The position numbers and the translations under genes are program-made. A stretch of DNA of 64,000 bases, taken from contig NC_058063.1 of NCBI RefSeq assembly GCF_020085105.1, forward strand, positions 10,509,151 to 10,573,150, in the 5' to 3' direction. Within the stretch, counting starts at the first letter, position 1; every line of letters starts with the position of its first letter. Shown piece after piece: positions 26,201 to 39,373 of this stretch. Source of the stretch: Siniperca chuatsi. Lineage: Eukaryota; Chordata; Actinopteri; Centrarchiformes; Sinipercidae. The notes under the pieces were generated by a model. It was not told where the DNA came from and did no database searches. It saw only the letters and a list, made by a program, of their open reading frames with translations.

Positions 26201-28802
26201 AGCAAATGTAATCTTATTGTAAGACTTTTCTATAGTCTATACCAATAAGAACTAATCCAAATGTTATCCCCACTCCATTCAATTATATTCATAGCTTGAA
26301 TTAAAATTCCTCTTTGCCTGGGTTATCTTTCCCTTAGCAGAGCAAAGAGGTCTCTTGTTGCCGATGCTTCGGTCCTAATAGTGCACCATAGGAACCTTAT
26401 TAAGCTGCCAAGCAATCAGCAAAATGCGGTTGCTGCATTCATTCAGTGCTGTTTTCCCAGAGTAAACAAAGGGCTTCACAGCTCCCTCCATTACTGGAGT
26501 TTTTGGCATTGTGTTTTTCAGCAAAACATCTACATCCTGGTCTCAAGGAGAAGGCAGTGACCTCAGATGATGACTAGTTTTTACCCTTTTCTATTTCACA
26601 TCATCTCAACAAATTAAGGCCGACGCTCCAACGGCTTTATATTTTGATGATGTAGCTGTGAGTTGCAGCGTTCCTGGTTGTGAATGCTCTTTGCCAGTGC
26701 CACCCAGAGTGAGGCTCAGTTGGACTTCGATGTGACTCACCAGATTAAAAAAAAAGGATCATGCATAGGAATAGTTTGTATATTCGTCAAAATAGGCACT
26801 GAAAGTGTAGTCCAGTGAGGTACGTCATCTTTTTTAACACATTTTAACATGTGAAAGTCAAGTTTATTTTCCTCAAATGTAGGCACATAGTGGATTGTTA
26901 TAGTGGCATCATGATTTGTATGTATAAATATAGTATTTTCACTGGTGCCTAATATTGCAATCGCTGTCCTGTGAAAACCATGTATCTCCAAAATGTCACC
27001 TTTCATGAGATAAGAAAAACAGCCTTGTTTTCAGCTTTGTGTTTAGCTAACCGAAATGGTATATTTATCTTATGAAGCCATAAAGGAACACGTAGTCCTT
27101 CAGTTTATCGCAAAATGTACCTGTATGTACATTCAGTTTGTCAAACATCTGTGATCATCATATTAACTTCTAATATATTGTTTACATAATATCTATGTAG
27201 GCTTCTTTCCAAAAAAAAATCTTCACAAAACCAAAATTAAGGAAAGTTTGGGCAAAGTTCTCTTAGCTCAAATTAAAGTTAAAATAAATTAAGAGAACTC
27301 TTGTATAAACATCCTAATACAATATAATTCAGCATAACACAATGCAATTTGTATGGATTAAGTTGGAAATTGCTGGTGGGGGAAGGGGACTGAGTGGGAA
27401 TGAGAATTTATATTGCGTAGTGTTGGGTGTAATAATTAAAATTTACATACTGTTTGTATCTATGATTGAAATGAGTATTTATTGTATTTTGAAGTTGTAT
27501 TAATTGCATTAGAAGTATGCCCAGGGAATGCAGATAGAAATTAGCTAGTAGCTGTATCTGGTACAGCACATCACTTTTCTTTGTATGAGAATAATGTTTT
27601 TTGTACATAGTCCCTAAATTCAATGAACTAAAAAAAAAAAAACCCTGGAAATGTTTCTACACCTCACCTCTAAGACCAAAGAAAAAAAAAGAATAGATGT
27701 GTGAATAAAGACATTAAATGTAACTATCCTCCCACATGGTGTGAGTGCTACCTGTAAGGCAGCTGGAAAATATTTGCCTGAAATGTAAAAACATAATTGC
27801 TTAAAGCTGTGAAGGGCAGGAACCGCCGGGAGCTATGTGGACACATTTTGCAGTCCTGTGTTTCCTGTGATTTTCTGTTGTATTTAAGCCTATTAAATAG
27901 ATTATTTGAAAATGGGCAGCCCGGGATAACACAGGCATATAATGTTGTCTAATTGTGGCCACACATGATGTCAGTAGTAAATTCTGATGATCAGGGCAAT
28001 GGTATTTTTGGAAAGCACTTTATTTGAAAAAGACTGGCCAACACTGGCCTTGCCTGTTCTTCCCTTCTTACACCTCCAGTAGCATTTATTTGTTATCCTT
28101 TCCTGCACAGTTACTAGAGACTGTGCTTCTCTTCACAAGCAGCATATGGCAAACAGGACTGAGACGCTATGTGGTATCTGTCTCCTCTGAACACTGGCCG
28201 ACTGTCTGTGTATCTTTGTGTTGCGAGGAGAGACGGCGACAAGTGTTTCCCCTCCTTTTTTGGAGCACGAGTTGTAGCTGTGGCGTTCAAGACAAACCAT
28301 CCTCCCTGTAGCGAGGAGTGAGTCCCAAGAGACAGACACACAGGCTGCCTTATAGGGCCTGTTTGCACACTGTTAACTCTTAAAAACTCAGGGATGGAGT
28401 CGGAGGGGTTTCATTTGAAAGTTACCAGCTCTATAAAGCAACTCATAAAATATTTTTGTATATATCGCAAAGTTGGCTCGTTGTATTGCCCAGGATGTTG
28501 CTTATGTTAGACTCAGGCTGTGTATGTGTTTAAGGTTCTGTACTAAATAAGTAGGTAAGGTAGTGCTCCTTCTATCCATATGTTGGAACACAATTTGATT
28601 TTGCGTCTGCTTTTGAAATACAAATCTTGAAACAGTAGCATCAATGGTATGCCAGACAGATGATGCACTGTTTCAATTGGTTTTAAGATGGTTCTGGGGT
28701 AGCAAATCACTAAATCTCCATAAACTGGAGTCTCTACCAATGCTTATGTTATGCTCATGCATAACATAAGCATTTTTTTCCTTCAGTAGTAAAATACGTG
28801 TG

Positions 28803-28833
<31 letters not shown>

Positions 28834-31800
28834 ATTGCCATCTAGTGACAAGCTTGTTTTACTGCAAGTATCTGGACTTGGAGGAGGCATGTGCATGGAG
28901 ATGGTGCTTGCAAGAGTTGATTGGTGATCTCAGTTCCCGTGAAATTCCAAAACGTAAAAGATATTTGAGATGTTGTGGTAAAATTAAAACATGATTTATC
29001 CTGATTTGTTTACAGTGGTTTAGGTATCTTTTTAGACATTTACATCAACAAATTAGAAAAGAGAGCAAACACATTTTTTGTGCCAGTGATTGTGAAGAAG
29101 GACTGTTTGGTGTGTTATCCCCATGTATTCAACATTCTACATTTTTGTCTGTTTACTGTCGCCTTACCTTTACTACATGAAAATCCTGCAAGGCATGAGA
29201 AAGCAACACAGACTTTTTGTGTGTCGTGTTAATATAAACAGGGAGACGGATAACCACAGTTTTGAAATGCCAGAGCTCTGAGCTCTTAGCATTTCCACAA
29301 TTTATGTGACTGCTGCTTGCCAGGAAGGTTTTCTGGGTACAGCAACTAATATAAGAAACCTAGGAGACTGTTTTTGTTTAGTGATGGCGTGATTAAATAA
29401 ATCAACTTGAAGAGAGTGCTGCCACGGGAGCAAAGGGACATTAGCATGATCGATGGCAGAATAGCATGGTCATTTACTCAGGTTCAGTGTCATCAGAGGT
29501 TAACCTGTATTAACTTTGATGTATCATAAACATTACTGTGTAAAATTGTAAATAAATCCTTCAGGGGAATTAGCCAAAACAAAGATTAAGATACATGACT
29601 TCATTATGGTGAATGAATTGAGTTGTGGAGCATTATCTCTTCCAGTATTTTAAGATTATTTCTATGGCATTTTGCTTTTATTTGACAGTTGACAGACAAG
29701 AAACATGGAGAAGAGAGAGAGGGATTGTATGCAACAAGAGTTAAACTGTAGATGGCATGGCACACCAAAAAACACCCACTAGTATTGGTACATTTTGAAG
29801 TGGTTACCAATCTCAAGAAATAATGACATTATAAACCTTCTTTCCAAAGCTGTTTATTTGTTTTTGCAAAATATCTTAACATATTTTCTGAGAGCATTTC
29901 CTCTAATTGCATGGTACTAAAGTAATCATTTATCCCCCTAGCTGTATAAGTGGCCTTTGTGAAAAATTTATGGGGTATTTCTCTATATTAAATCCTCTTA
30001 TTAATGAACCATTTTACAGGCCTCAGGAACCAATTACAAGGGAACGAAACCATCAGTCATTAGTTTAACTGTGTAAAGAGGTGCCTTTTAAATGGATCTG
30101 CACAGAGCTGGCCTACAGCAATAATATGCAGCTGCATGGTTAAAATACAAGGTAGAGCCACTTCGATATCAGTGACACTGATTGTAGATTGTAGAGTTAT
30201 GCAAATTGTTGCTTGACTCTAAAGTGACTTGTTGGTCTCATACTTTTACTGGTTTCATTTCCAAACGTTTTGAATTAATTTGGGGGAAAGGCCAGAACCT
30301 CACCTTCCATATCCTAGTATAATATCTCTTAAAAATGAACGATCCAGTCGAAAAATGTGTTTTTATTTGATTCACTTGAGATGTACTTCACGTAGCACTT
30401 CATAGGGAATTATTGCCCTCTACACACATTATCATCCATTGCCTGGCTTGAACTTAATACACGTCAAAGGGGATAACCCATTTAGTCTTCCCAGGAAGCC
30501 TCATTTTATCTGAAGAGGTCGTCAACATTGTGCTTAGCTTAGTGCTAAACATAAATCACTGTTTATTTACACAAATTTTTGTTTTGCTTACATTATTAAT
30601 ATTTGTAGGATCACTCTTGTATTTATGCTCCACTTAGAAGAAGAAGACTTTTCTCATATTTTTTTCATGAGAATGCATGTATTTTGACTTCTTTTTATAA
30701 CCTAAAGATAGCGCTAAAATACCATTGTCCTCCTGCTTTTCCAGATAAAAATGCATTTATGACACTGACCTGAGGGAGAAGTTTCTGTATTATGACCTTA
30801 GTAGCAACTGACAATATTTCAAAGATGATTTATTTTGACTTCCTGGAAAAAGCAGCACTGACATAGCCGGGTTGTGTGTGAAGATTAGAGGGCACTTCTC
30901 ACACTTGGGTCATCCTCACTGTACGGCTGTACACTGCACGATCTTTACCTGAGGGAGAGCATTTGTGTTTTTGGGGTCACTGGCAGCTGAGGATACTGTT
31001 ACCTAATGGTGATGCTCTGATGCTGTTAGTGAAAAGTTTACTTATGCTGATAATGGACCCACCCAATGTGTGATATATGTTCTTTGTCCTCTTACTAAGA
31101 TTTTGTCTTCCACAGGTAGAAGAAGGTGGTCGTGCCTTCCTGGCTGGAGTGCGGGACGGTGACGAGGTGGTGTCACTCAACGGAGAGCCATGTGCTGATC
31201 TCACCCTTTTACGAGCCTTTGCCCTCATCAACACATCGATCGACTGTCTGCAGCTGCTTGTCAAAAGGTAGTGCCACATACATTAAATTAATGGTAGTGA
31301 AGTAGTACCCAGAGAAAATCGGTGAATTGCAGATAACACAAACACAACACCACATTTGAAAATGTCTGTACATTCAGTAACACTACAATATCTGTGCATC
31401 ATTACCACTGACATGCAGTACTGTAGGTCCTGTGAACACTGTGGTGTTCACGACCACAATGCAAAATTATTATTGCACCACTGTATTAGCATTTAGATAG
31501 CATTTTGTTTTATGACCTGTGCCTTTTTGCATAGTTCAATGAACCACTGACTGTCTGTGTATTTATGTGCATTCATGTCTGTGTGTGTATTAGTGAGCTA
31601 ATAATGTGTCAGCCATGCTGACCTTCCAACTGGCTTGGCCAGTGTGTTACAGATTTGTGTGTCTGATTGACATGCAGCTGCTCAGCCATTACTCAGTGGG
31701 TGTTACCAGTCTCTTTATCAGGGTGACATGTATTCAAATATTGCTGCATATGCCTTGATGTACCCACACTGAAACTGCAGAGGGATATGCAAGCATATTA

Positions 31801-34800
31801 ATGTTGAATCTAGTTCTATTCTAATTTAAAATTGTGTTCTTTGGGACTTAGCAGGACTATAAGCACAGTACAGGGTTTGTATTAAGATTGTTTCTATGAA
31901 TGCATGACTGTAGAATCTTGTCTCTGTAGATTTGGAGAGCCAGAGACTTCAGCTTGTGGCTATCAAAATGTATTATGATGTGTCACTCTTTCCCATTTGG
32001 AGAGAAGGACTAGTCACTGAGGTCTAATTGGCTTAAATTCAATAATTGCAGTCAGAGGTAATGACATTCTGTTACGCTATTCATCACTGACCTTGAAAGT
32101 GGAAATTAGGCAGCGCAATGTTGAAACGTGATTACTTTCCTCTTCAGTGAGCTGACCCTTTCGTTTAACTTGCTGCATGAAGATTAAATCTACTTGATTG
32201 CTTTGACAACTTCAGTAATGGGAGACAAGTTTTACTTCCTCAACAATCCAATGGCTCCATTCCTCAGTAATGATGTATTGCTTATTCAAATGGTATTGTA
32301 ATCTAATGGGCAAAACAAAGATGTGTGTGTCACACCTGTCTTTGATATGGAAGTAAAAATAGAAAGAAATATTTGAAGATAAGAAAACTCACATAGTTTA
32401 AAGGTAGCATAGGGATTTTGAATTAATCTGAAAGTAACTTAGGTTTAAATGCACAGGTGGCATTTTATTAATAGTCAACAGTGGTTATTGAATTAAGAAA
32501 ACTTGCACCACTCACTCATTCCTGTTCTCCCCTCTCCTCTAAAAGATACTGCACCATCCCCTCAGAAGACTATGAATCAGAAGCAACATACTGTGGTGAG
32601 AGGGACTCTTCTGGTGAGGCTTTAGAGAGCACCACCCTCCACATCTTCTCCCCAAAGCACAGGTCCCAAAGCCCAAGGGTACTCCACATATCTGAATCCC
32701 AGGACGAGGCCTACTATGGGGAGTTGGACAGCGACACAGAGATCTCCAAGGGACCCCAGCTGCTTTGCACTCAGCTACATGCTCCCTCATCTGGTGATCG
32801 GAGTGGCCGGGAGCCTGTTTTTAAGGAAAATGATGAAGTACGGCGGTGCTTCTCCCCTGGGGACATGGTCGAGCTCCAGGTGTCCCTGTCTGAGCAAACC
32901 TTGGACGATGTGGGCTGCACCTCTCTTGGGAGTGCTCTTGGGATCCAGGGTGAACTCTCAAACAGAGAGGCTGTTGAGACGATCCACACCACCACCACGT
33001 CGCACTATGTGCCATGCTCTGTCAGAGAGCCGCTCGGCCAGCATGGAGTCGTGCTCAGCTCCCCTTCGATGCTGGGGCAGGTGGAGGTCATTTTGCAGCA
33101 GCCAGAAGCATCAGGAGCAGGGAGGGGCATCCTGAGTGTGGGTGGCCCCAGGGTCAGTGGAAGTGTTGGATCCCAAAGCGAAGGAGAAGAAGGAGGAGGG
33201 CATTGCGAAGGAGTTCCTGAGTCTTTTACTGTCTCATTTGGAATTCCCTCAGAAGATTCAACACCAGCAGAAGAGCAGGACTCTGATTCTGAGGGGGGTC
33301 AAGACAAACCCAACAAGCACCGGGCAAGACACGCCAGTAAGTACCTATGGACTATTTTCATTTGTACCATGGAGTTATGTCCTATTCTTACTTTGTGTGT
33401 GTGTGTGTGTGAGTGTGTGGGTAATAAGGATCTATTCTTTAAGGGGGAATCTGCAAGCTAATAGGTCAACACTAAATTGCATTTGTCAACAACACGTGTG
33501 CATTCCAAAGCCTGATGTTGTGTGTGTGTACTCCTCAAAATATTATGTGTCTCTCACTGCAGTTGGAGGAGGGTGCTCATTCCTTCGAATGGAATTAAAT
33601 ACAACAGAATCAAAGTGACAGTAGGGAGACACAGTGCAGACAGGATGGTGACAAAAAACTAAATATAAAGAATCAAAAGAAAAATAAATTAAAAAATGAT
33701 GTTGAATTGATCATATGTGAGAAGCCACTACACTTTATAAAACATCTTAAACTATCCATTTGAAGAGGCTTGATGATGAATATGGACAGTGAGGCGTTCC
33801 TCCAAGCTGTGTTGAAGACATAAATATAACACCAGCCCGCTGATGATGCCTGCAGAAGTGGCCATTTGACAGACACCAGCATGTGCTCCCCTAGCCTGTT
33901 ACCTGATCCTTTCAAACTGGGTGCTTTAACTGAGCTAAATAAGTGAGTCCGTTACTCACTCCCACTGTCTCCTCCACCTTCAGGTTAGTCTTGCAGGAAT
34001 ATAAAAAAGTAAGCCTACATATTATTTTATTACAGCCTTGCATTGTCAGATGGTTCTTGAGTGGGTATGTCGTGTGATGTCTGTTATCGGATTGGCCTAA
34101 GTGTGAGCAAATGTTACAGATTTAAGAAGAACAGAAGGTTTTAAGTGGACAGCTTGTGAACTTACAGATAAGGACTGGTAAAGAGGCTCTGGTGCTGGTG
34201 GATTTATTGCATGCAGGCTATCTTTAATCTTTCTCAGTTCCTATTCCTATCTACTTTATGGGAATGAACAACTTTTTTAATGTAGTTCATTGTCTGTGAA
34301 CAAATGAGGATATTAGACATGGATCAGAGAATTTCATAATTGCTTTATGGGTTGGTGTTTTACAGAATGTTCAATTGAATGAGCAAATTAGGAGTAATAC
34401 AATCACAAATGAGGAAAAGCACATAGATATAGGTGGATAAATATTATGTGTGGCCTAAGAATATATGGAATGGAATGTTTCTCATGTGAAGGAATCAGTT
34501 AATAGCTTAGTTTACAGCATATTTTTGTGTGTTCAGATCAGTTCAACTGTGTATATCATATTAATTGTTTATTAGTATTTTGTAATTTCTGCTTCAGAGA
34601 ACATTGGATGTATTTTCAAAACAAATTTTCTACTGAAGGTTGATATCAGTGTAATGTTACATGCTGAAATGAATTGCTTTGTGCCTTGCTTAACTTTGTT
34701 TTGAAACATAATTTTGTCATCTGTCACCATGTTTTTTGTGCTCTATACTCTTCAAATGAGTGCTAAATCAAAATGGGGTTTATATGATGGATTATAATTT

Positions 34801-37800
34801 TATTTTCCAGCTGATATTCAGGATGGGCATATTATAAAAATAACATTCCACATTCATAATTTAAAGTAATTTAATCAACTACAATTACATGATCAATGCA
34901 GATACAGTGTGCAAGGACTGCCTTGAAGTTGTCTTTAAAGGCGGTGTATGTGATTCTGGAGAAATCCAATACCATGACAAATACCATGATATAGAGCAAA
35001 CAACAGCACAGCAAGTGATAAAACTAACGTTAGCTAGGTTGTGGGTTAGCAAACTGTCCCTACAGTTGCTGCTGCGAAGCTAACAGCCAGCGAGGACGAG
35101 ACGGTTTCCCAGAGCCAGCACACCAGCTCCAGACAGCGATACTTACAATTCTCCTGCTACTATAGCAAACATCACAACAATAGCATATCTTGGCAAACTA
35201 GAAAGTAAGCTGAATGTCCGTGGGCAAGTCATTTAACGTTACCTGGCACGCAAATCATGGCTGGAATGGCTGGAATAGTGATGTGTGGCTCGGTCCAAGC
35301 CACTTTGTTTGTTTAGCATTTACAGAGCCAGGGCTGTGTACAAACACCGAAGTTTTTTTCAGCACACTCACTGAGCGGACAGCTAGCGGACCATGAGGAG
35401 ATATTCGCTGAATTTGGCAAAAAGATGTGTATTGAATTAGAATCCCATGATTTTTTTCAGAGAGCTGAAAAGTACATACAAAATCGTTACAAATGAGAGC
35501 AAGCTGTTTCAAAGATTGAAGTTGTTGTTTTTAAAAAGATCCTTCAAACAGATTAAATGATTTGTGTTGATCTTTACTCCACAATACCTATAATTTAAGG
35601 TGAAAACAATCCAAGAAAAGCATTTATTTTGATTCCCCTGTCTACGGCACTTTTCTAAACTATTAAACTACTATCTCAACACTGAACTCTCTCTTTTCCT
35701 TCTCTGTACAGGGCTCAGGCGTAGCGAGAGTCTGTCTGAGAAGCAGGTGAAGGAGGCCAAGTCCAAATGTAAACGTATTGCTCTTCTTCTTACGGCTGCT
35801 CCGCCCAACCCCAACAACAAGGGGGTGTTGATGTTCAAGAAACATCGGCAGAGGGCCAAGAAATACACACTTGTGAGCTACGGCACAGGAGAAGACGAAC
35901 CAGAGTACAGTGAGGAAGAGGACGAGGAAAACGAAGACGACAAACAAGAAACCCACACTGTTGAATTTACCCTTGTGGCTCCTAACGAATCTGAAACAGA
36001 CAAGCACTTCCTCACTAATGCCCATAGTAGCAAAGGTGTGCTAACTATCAACTGGGACAGGGGTCTCCTTGAGATTGAAAGGAACCTGAACAACCAAGCA
36101 GAGATGGAATGTTTGCCTGAAACCAAGGGCAAGGGTGCCCTAATGTTTGCCCAACGGCGTCAAAGGATGGATGAGATTTCTGCTGAACATGAGGAGCTTA
36201 GGCGCCATGGGATTCCAGTGGAAGGAGTGCCAGAGGCTGAAAAGAAGATAGCGGAACACTCCTACATGCAGTCCACAACAGAAGGCCATGCTTACATGGA
36301 TGTAAATATACACCAACAAAGCCAACAGCAACAACAGTACCAGCAATATCAGGAGCAGCAGTACTGTGATCAACAACAGAACTACCAAAAACAACAACAA
36401 CAACAACAACAATACCAACAACAGTATCAGCAGCAACAGTATGAACAACAGCATTATCAACAACAGCAAATGTATCAGCAGCAGCAAGAATATCATCAAG
36501 AGCAACAGCAAATGCAGCACTATTCTACAAACATCAATGGCACAGTCCAACATCAAACTAGTGAAATGCAGAGTTCCTTCAGCAATCGTACTGCAAAGCC
36601 TTTCTCGGTAGAAAACATGGCGGCCACCCCTTATTCTCCCGCAATGAGTGGGACCAATCAAGATTCTGTGGGCCAAGGAGAGCAGATAGCTTCCCGAGAT
36701 GAGCGCATTTCTACCCCTGCAATTAAGACTGGGCTTTTGTTGGATGCAAGAAGAAGAAATACTGGCAAGCCTATGTTCACGTTTAAGGAAGCACCAAAAG
36801 TATCACCTAACCCAGTATTGCTAAACCTCCTCAACAGGAGTGATAAGAAGTTGGGTTTTGAGTCAGGACCTGAGGAAGACTACCTTAGCCTTGGGGCTGA
36901 GGCTTGTAATTTCCTCCAGTCTCAACGAGTTAAACACAAGACTCCTCCACCAGTGGCTCCAAAGCCTGTGATCAACCCCAACTCTCCTCCTTGGTCCCCA
37001 CAGATAGAAGTAACCAACCAGGACATGCCTCAACAAGCTGAAAATAGTGTAGCCACACCTGCTGTAGCCCCCACCACAGAGACTACCCCTGCTCCAGAAC
37101 TAGAGCCAACACCTGCACCTGCCCCTAAGCCCTCTCCCCCTCCTGCCTCCCAGGAGGCTCCTGCCAACACCACTGCAGAGGAACAGCACACATGGATTCT
37201 CCCGGAGTCTGAATCCCAACAGCCTCTGCAAATGACAGCTCAGGAGGAAAATTGTCATATGAATTCTACCCTGCAGCCTGAGCCTGCTCCTAGCTGGGCA
37301 GCAGCACAAACACAAGCACAACAACAGCCATCTACCAATTCTTGGCATCCAGCTCAAGTGCAGCCCCAGGAACCACCTCCAAATCAGTCGCCATCACAGC
37401 CACCTTGGGTGACACGTCAACCTACTCAGACCCAAGCACAGCCTCAACCCACCACAAATACTTGGACTCCTCAAATTCAGCCATCCTGGAGTCAGCCTCA
37501 AGAGCAAGCACAGTCTCAGCCGCATGTTCAGCCACCCTGGACGCACTCTCATGAGCAGCCAAATCTGCAGCAAATGCAACCAACTTGGGGTCAACCTCGA
37601 GAACCAATGCAACAGCAGCCCCAGGCCGCATGGGCACAGCCATCACAAACAGACTCTCAGCATCAACCACTATGGGTGAAACAACCTCAGCAAAAATCCC
37701 AAGCACAACCTTCTTGGATTCAACAGGTTCAGCCAGAATCCCAGACACAGCCACCATGGGTTCAACAACAACCATGGCCACAAGCCCAAGCACCAGGTCA

Positions 37801-39373
37801 GTCTCAACCACCTTGGGTCTCAGCTCAACCTCAACAGCAACAGCAACCTTCAATTAATGTATGGCCCCCATCACCAAATCAAGCCCAAGTTCAGCCACCT
37901 TGGATCCAAGCAACCCAAGCACAACTTCCAGCGCAGCCCCAAGCCAATTTGAATCCATGGGCACCAGTACCTGCCCAGGCTCAGTCCCAACCATCATGGG
38001 CCCAGCACCCTTCAGAACATGGTCAGCACCCCATGAATTCTTGGGCCCACGAGCAAAATCAGGCCCAACATCAACCACCTTGGGCTCAACCAGTTCCACC
38101 TCAGCCCACACCACAGCCAATTTGGCAACAGTCCAATTCAAAGACTCCACCACAGCCACCAATGAATACATGGCCTTCAGCACAGACACCTGAAAATGCC
38201 TGGGCACCACAGTCACAGCAAACACCTGTGAATGTTTCCGCGTCAATGGTGAACACCTCTCCAAAACCTTGGCATCCACCTCAAAATGCCCCACAAAACC
38301 GGACCCCTCCACCTCCTCCACAGCGAATGCACTCTTTTACCATCGGTCAAAGAGCTTCATCACCTATCAACCCACTGGCCACTGTCTTAATCCCATCATC
38401 CCCAGGTTCAGCTTTTGAGATGCCAGCCGTCAGAGGGAAAGGAGCTGATATGTTTGCCAAAAGGCAGTCTCGTATGGAAAAGTTTGTTGTGGACTCTCAG
38501 ACTGTGCAAGCAAACAAGGCAAGCCGGTCAACATCGCCAGTTGCTTCCTTACCAAATGAGTGGAAATACACACCCAACGTACGTGCTCCACCTTCACGGG
38601 CATATAATCCTATTCAGTCCCCCTCTTATCCCCCAGCAGCAACAAAGCAGGCCCCTCCAAATAGCCCTTCAGCCAAAGCCAAGAAAAAAGGCAAAGAGAA
38701 ACAAAAGCCTGCCCCTAAACCCCTCAATGTTATAGATGTTATGAAGCATCAACCCTATCAACTCAATTCCTCACTCTTTACCTTTGGCCCAGCAGCAGAA
38801 GCAGCAGTAGAAGCTGCCAAGCCCCCTGCATCTAAGCCTGAATGTTCACCTCCTAACCCAACTGTCGAAAACCAACCAATTAGATATGAGCAAATGGCCC
38901 CCGTCCAGCCAGCTGGACCATTTAATACCCCATATCCCCAGCAAGCCTACGGGATGCCCATGCAGCCTCTGATGCATGATGGCCACTACCAGCAAAACCC
39001 AGCTAATTTTTATCCTCCCTCCAATCCTTATCAACAACCTTCTGGTGGTCCATACCAGCAAGCATATAACCAACAGTATCAGCAACCTGCCCCACCTGCT
39101 TATCATCCCCAAGCTCCTCAGTCTCCAAACCTTCCCTACCAACAGGCACCACAGGGCCCTTACCAACCAGCCAATAGCCCTCCCTACCTGGCAGCCCCCT
39201 CAGTACCTTACCAGCCACAGTCTCCCATTAGCTATGTTGCTCCTAGTTTTCCTATAGCTGCAAGGCCTGAATCTGTATCAGGTGGCAACATTGTAGCTGC
39301 TCCTAAACCTAAGTTTACAGCTAAAAAGAGCTCAGCTCAGGTGTGGAAGCCTACAGCAATTGATAAAGAGTGA
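23250..39373 (+). CDS. synpo2: Synaptopodin-2 (myopodin), short C-terminal form, 1570 aa
   Basis: Actin-bundling Z-disc and stress-fibre adaptor that binds alpha-actinin, filamin and, through PPxY, the BAG3 WW domain (family knowledge). Exons: 23250-23357, 31116-31267, 32546-33336, 35712-39373; phases 0, 2, 1 join cleanly to TGA at 39371-39373. Residues 1-87 form the PDZ domain (GGAPWGF carboxylate loop; VVSLNGEPCADL). Exon 3 (87-350) is acidic and Ser-rich. Exon 4 starts with the family block RRSESLSEKQVKEAKSK and holds a Gln/Tyr tract (551-619), ASRDERIS, PPPVAPKP, a Trp-spaced Pro/Gln region (879-1204), KGADMFAKRQSRMEK, a PPAY motif (1478-1481) and the end QVWKP. The human forms I recall are about 1093-1261 residues; the excess lies in the Gln and Trp regions. 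Start: first ATG, matching the family MGTGD N terminus. Confidence 0.93.
23717..23726. promoter_or_regulatory. Consensus CArG box (SRF site) in synpo2 intron 1
   Basis: CCTTATATGG matches CC(A/T)6GG exactly, 467 bp downstream of the synpo2 ATG. SYNPO2 belongs to the SRF/myocardin-responsive smooth-muscle programme in mammals. Matches of this degeneracy are expected about a dozen times by chance in 64 kb (another, CCTTTTATGG, is at 1934), so position is the only support. Confidence 0.35.
23864..23895. repeat. (CAAA)n microsatellite
   Basis: Imperfect ACAA/CAAA tetranucleotide run in synpo2 intron 1. Confidence 0.9.
28798..28832. repeat. (GT)n microsatellite, one interruption
   Basis: GT run broken once by GGG, in synpo2 intron 1. 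Confidence 0.93.
33394..33419. repeat. (GT)n microsatellite just after synpo2 exon 3
   Basis: GT run beginning 58 bp downstream of the donor at 33336/33337. The donor CCA/GTAAGTACC is strong. The open frame that runs through this donor into the repeat is intronic read-through, not coding. Confidence 0.93.
34935..35480. repeat. Putative interspersed repeat in synpo2 intron 3
   Basis: Begins near TTTAAAGGCGGTGTATGTGA and is locally GC-richer, with TAACGTTAGCTAGG and AACGTTACC words, unlike the AT-rich intron around it. It resembles dispersed nonautonomous sequences I associate with teleost genomes. No clear terminal repeats or target duplication were located, so boundaries are approximate. Confidence 0.4.
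36311..36517 (+). repeat. synpo2: CAA/CAG-encoded Gln/Tyr tract in synpo2 exon 4
   Basis: Residues 551-619 contain about 45 Gln and 10 Tyr in 69 positions, encoded by mixed CAA and CAG codons. The longest pure Gln run is seven. Interruption by Tyr, Glu and Met makes this a low-complexity, prion-like segment. Length is likely to vary between individuals and species. Confidence 0.9.
37295..38272 (+). repeat. synpo2: Degenerate Trp-spaced Pro/Gln repeat in synpo2 exon 4
   Basis: Residues 879-1204 contain 23 Trp at an average spacing of about 15 residues, in contexts such as QPPWVQ, PSWSQP, NTWTP and QPPWIQ. Between the Trp residues the sequence is almost only Gln, Pro, Ala, Ser, Asn and Thr. 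At the DNA level this is a diverged CAG/CCA-rich tandem array, which also opens long shadow frames on both strands. Confidence 0.85.

Larger units (their letters stand above)
23358..31115 (+). other. synpo2: synpo2 intron 1 (7.8 kb)
   Basis: The intron splits the PDZ domain after residue 36 (phase 0). The first 500 bp remain relatively GC-rich and contain a consensus CArG box (23717-23726) and an open frame discussed separately. The rest is AT-rich with no recognised exon. Microsatellites lie near 23.87 and 28.80 kb. Confidence 0.8.

Noticed and set aside
33337-33618. Read-through frames beyond synpo2 exon 3 containing a GT-encoded Val/Cys run
   Set aside because: The donor CCA/GTAAGTACC joins in phase with the exon at 35712, whose first codons are the expected family sequence. 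The extension is intron and microsatellite.
37422-38321. Long minus-strand and alternate + frames across synpo2 exon 4
   Set aside because: They overlap the Gln/Pro-rich coding repeat, whose CAG/CCA composition removes stops in other frames. Their products are low-complexity and match no family.
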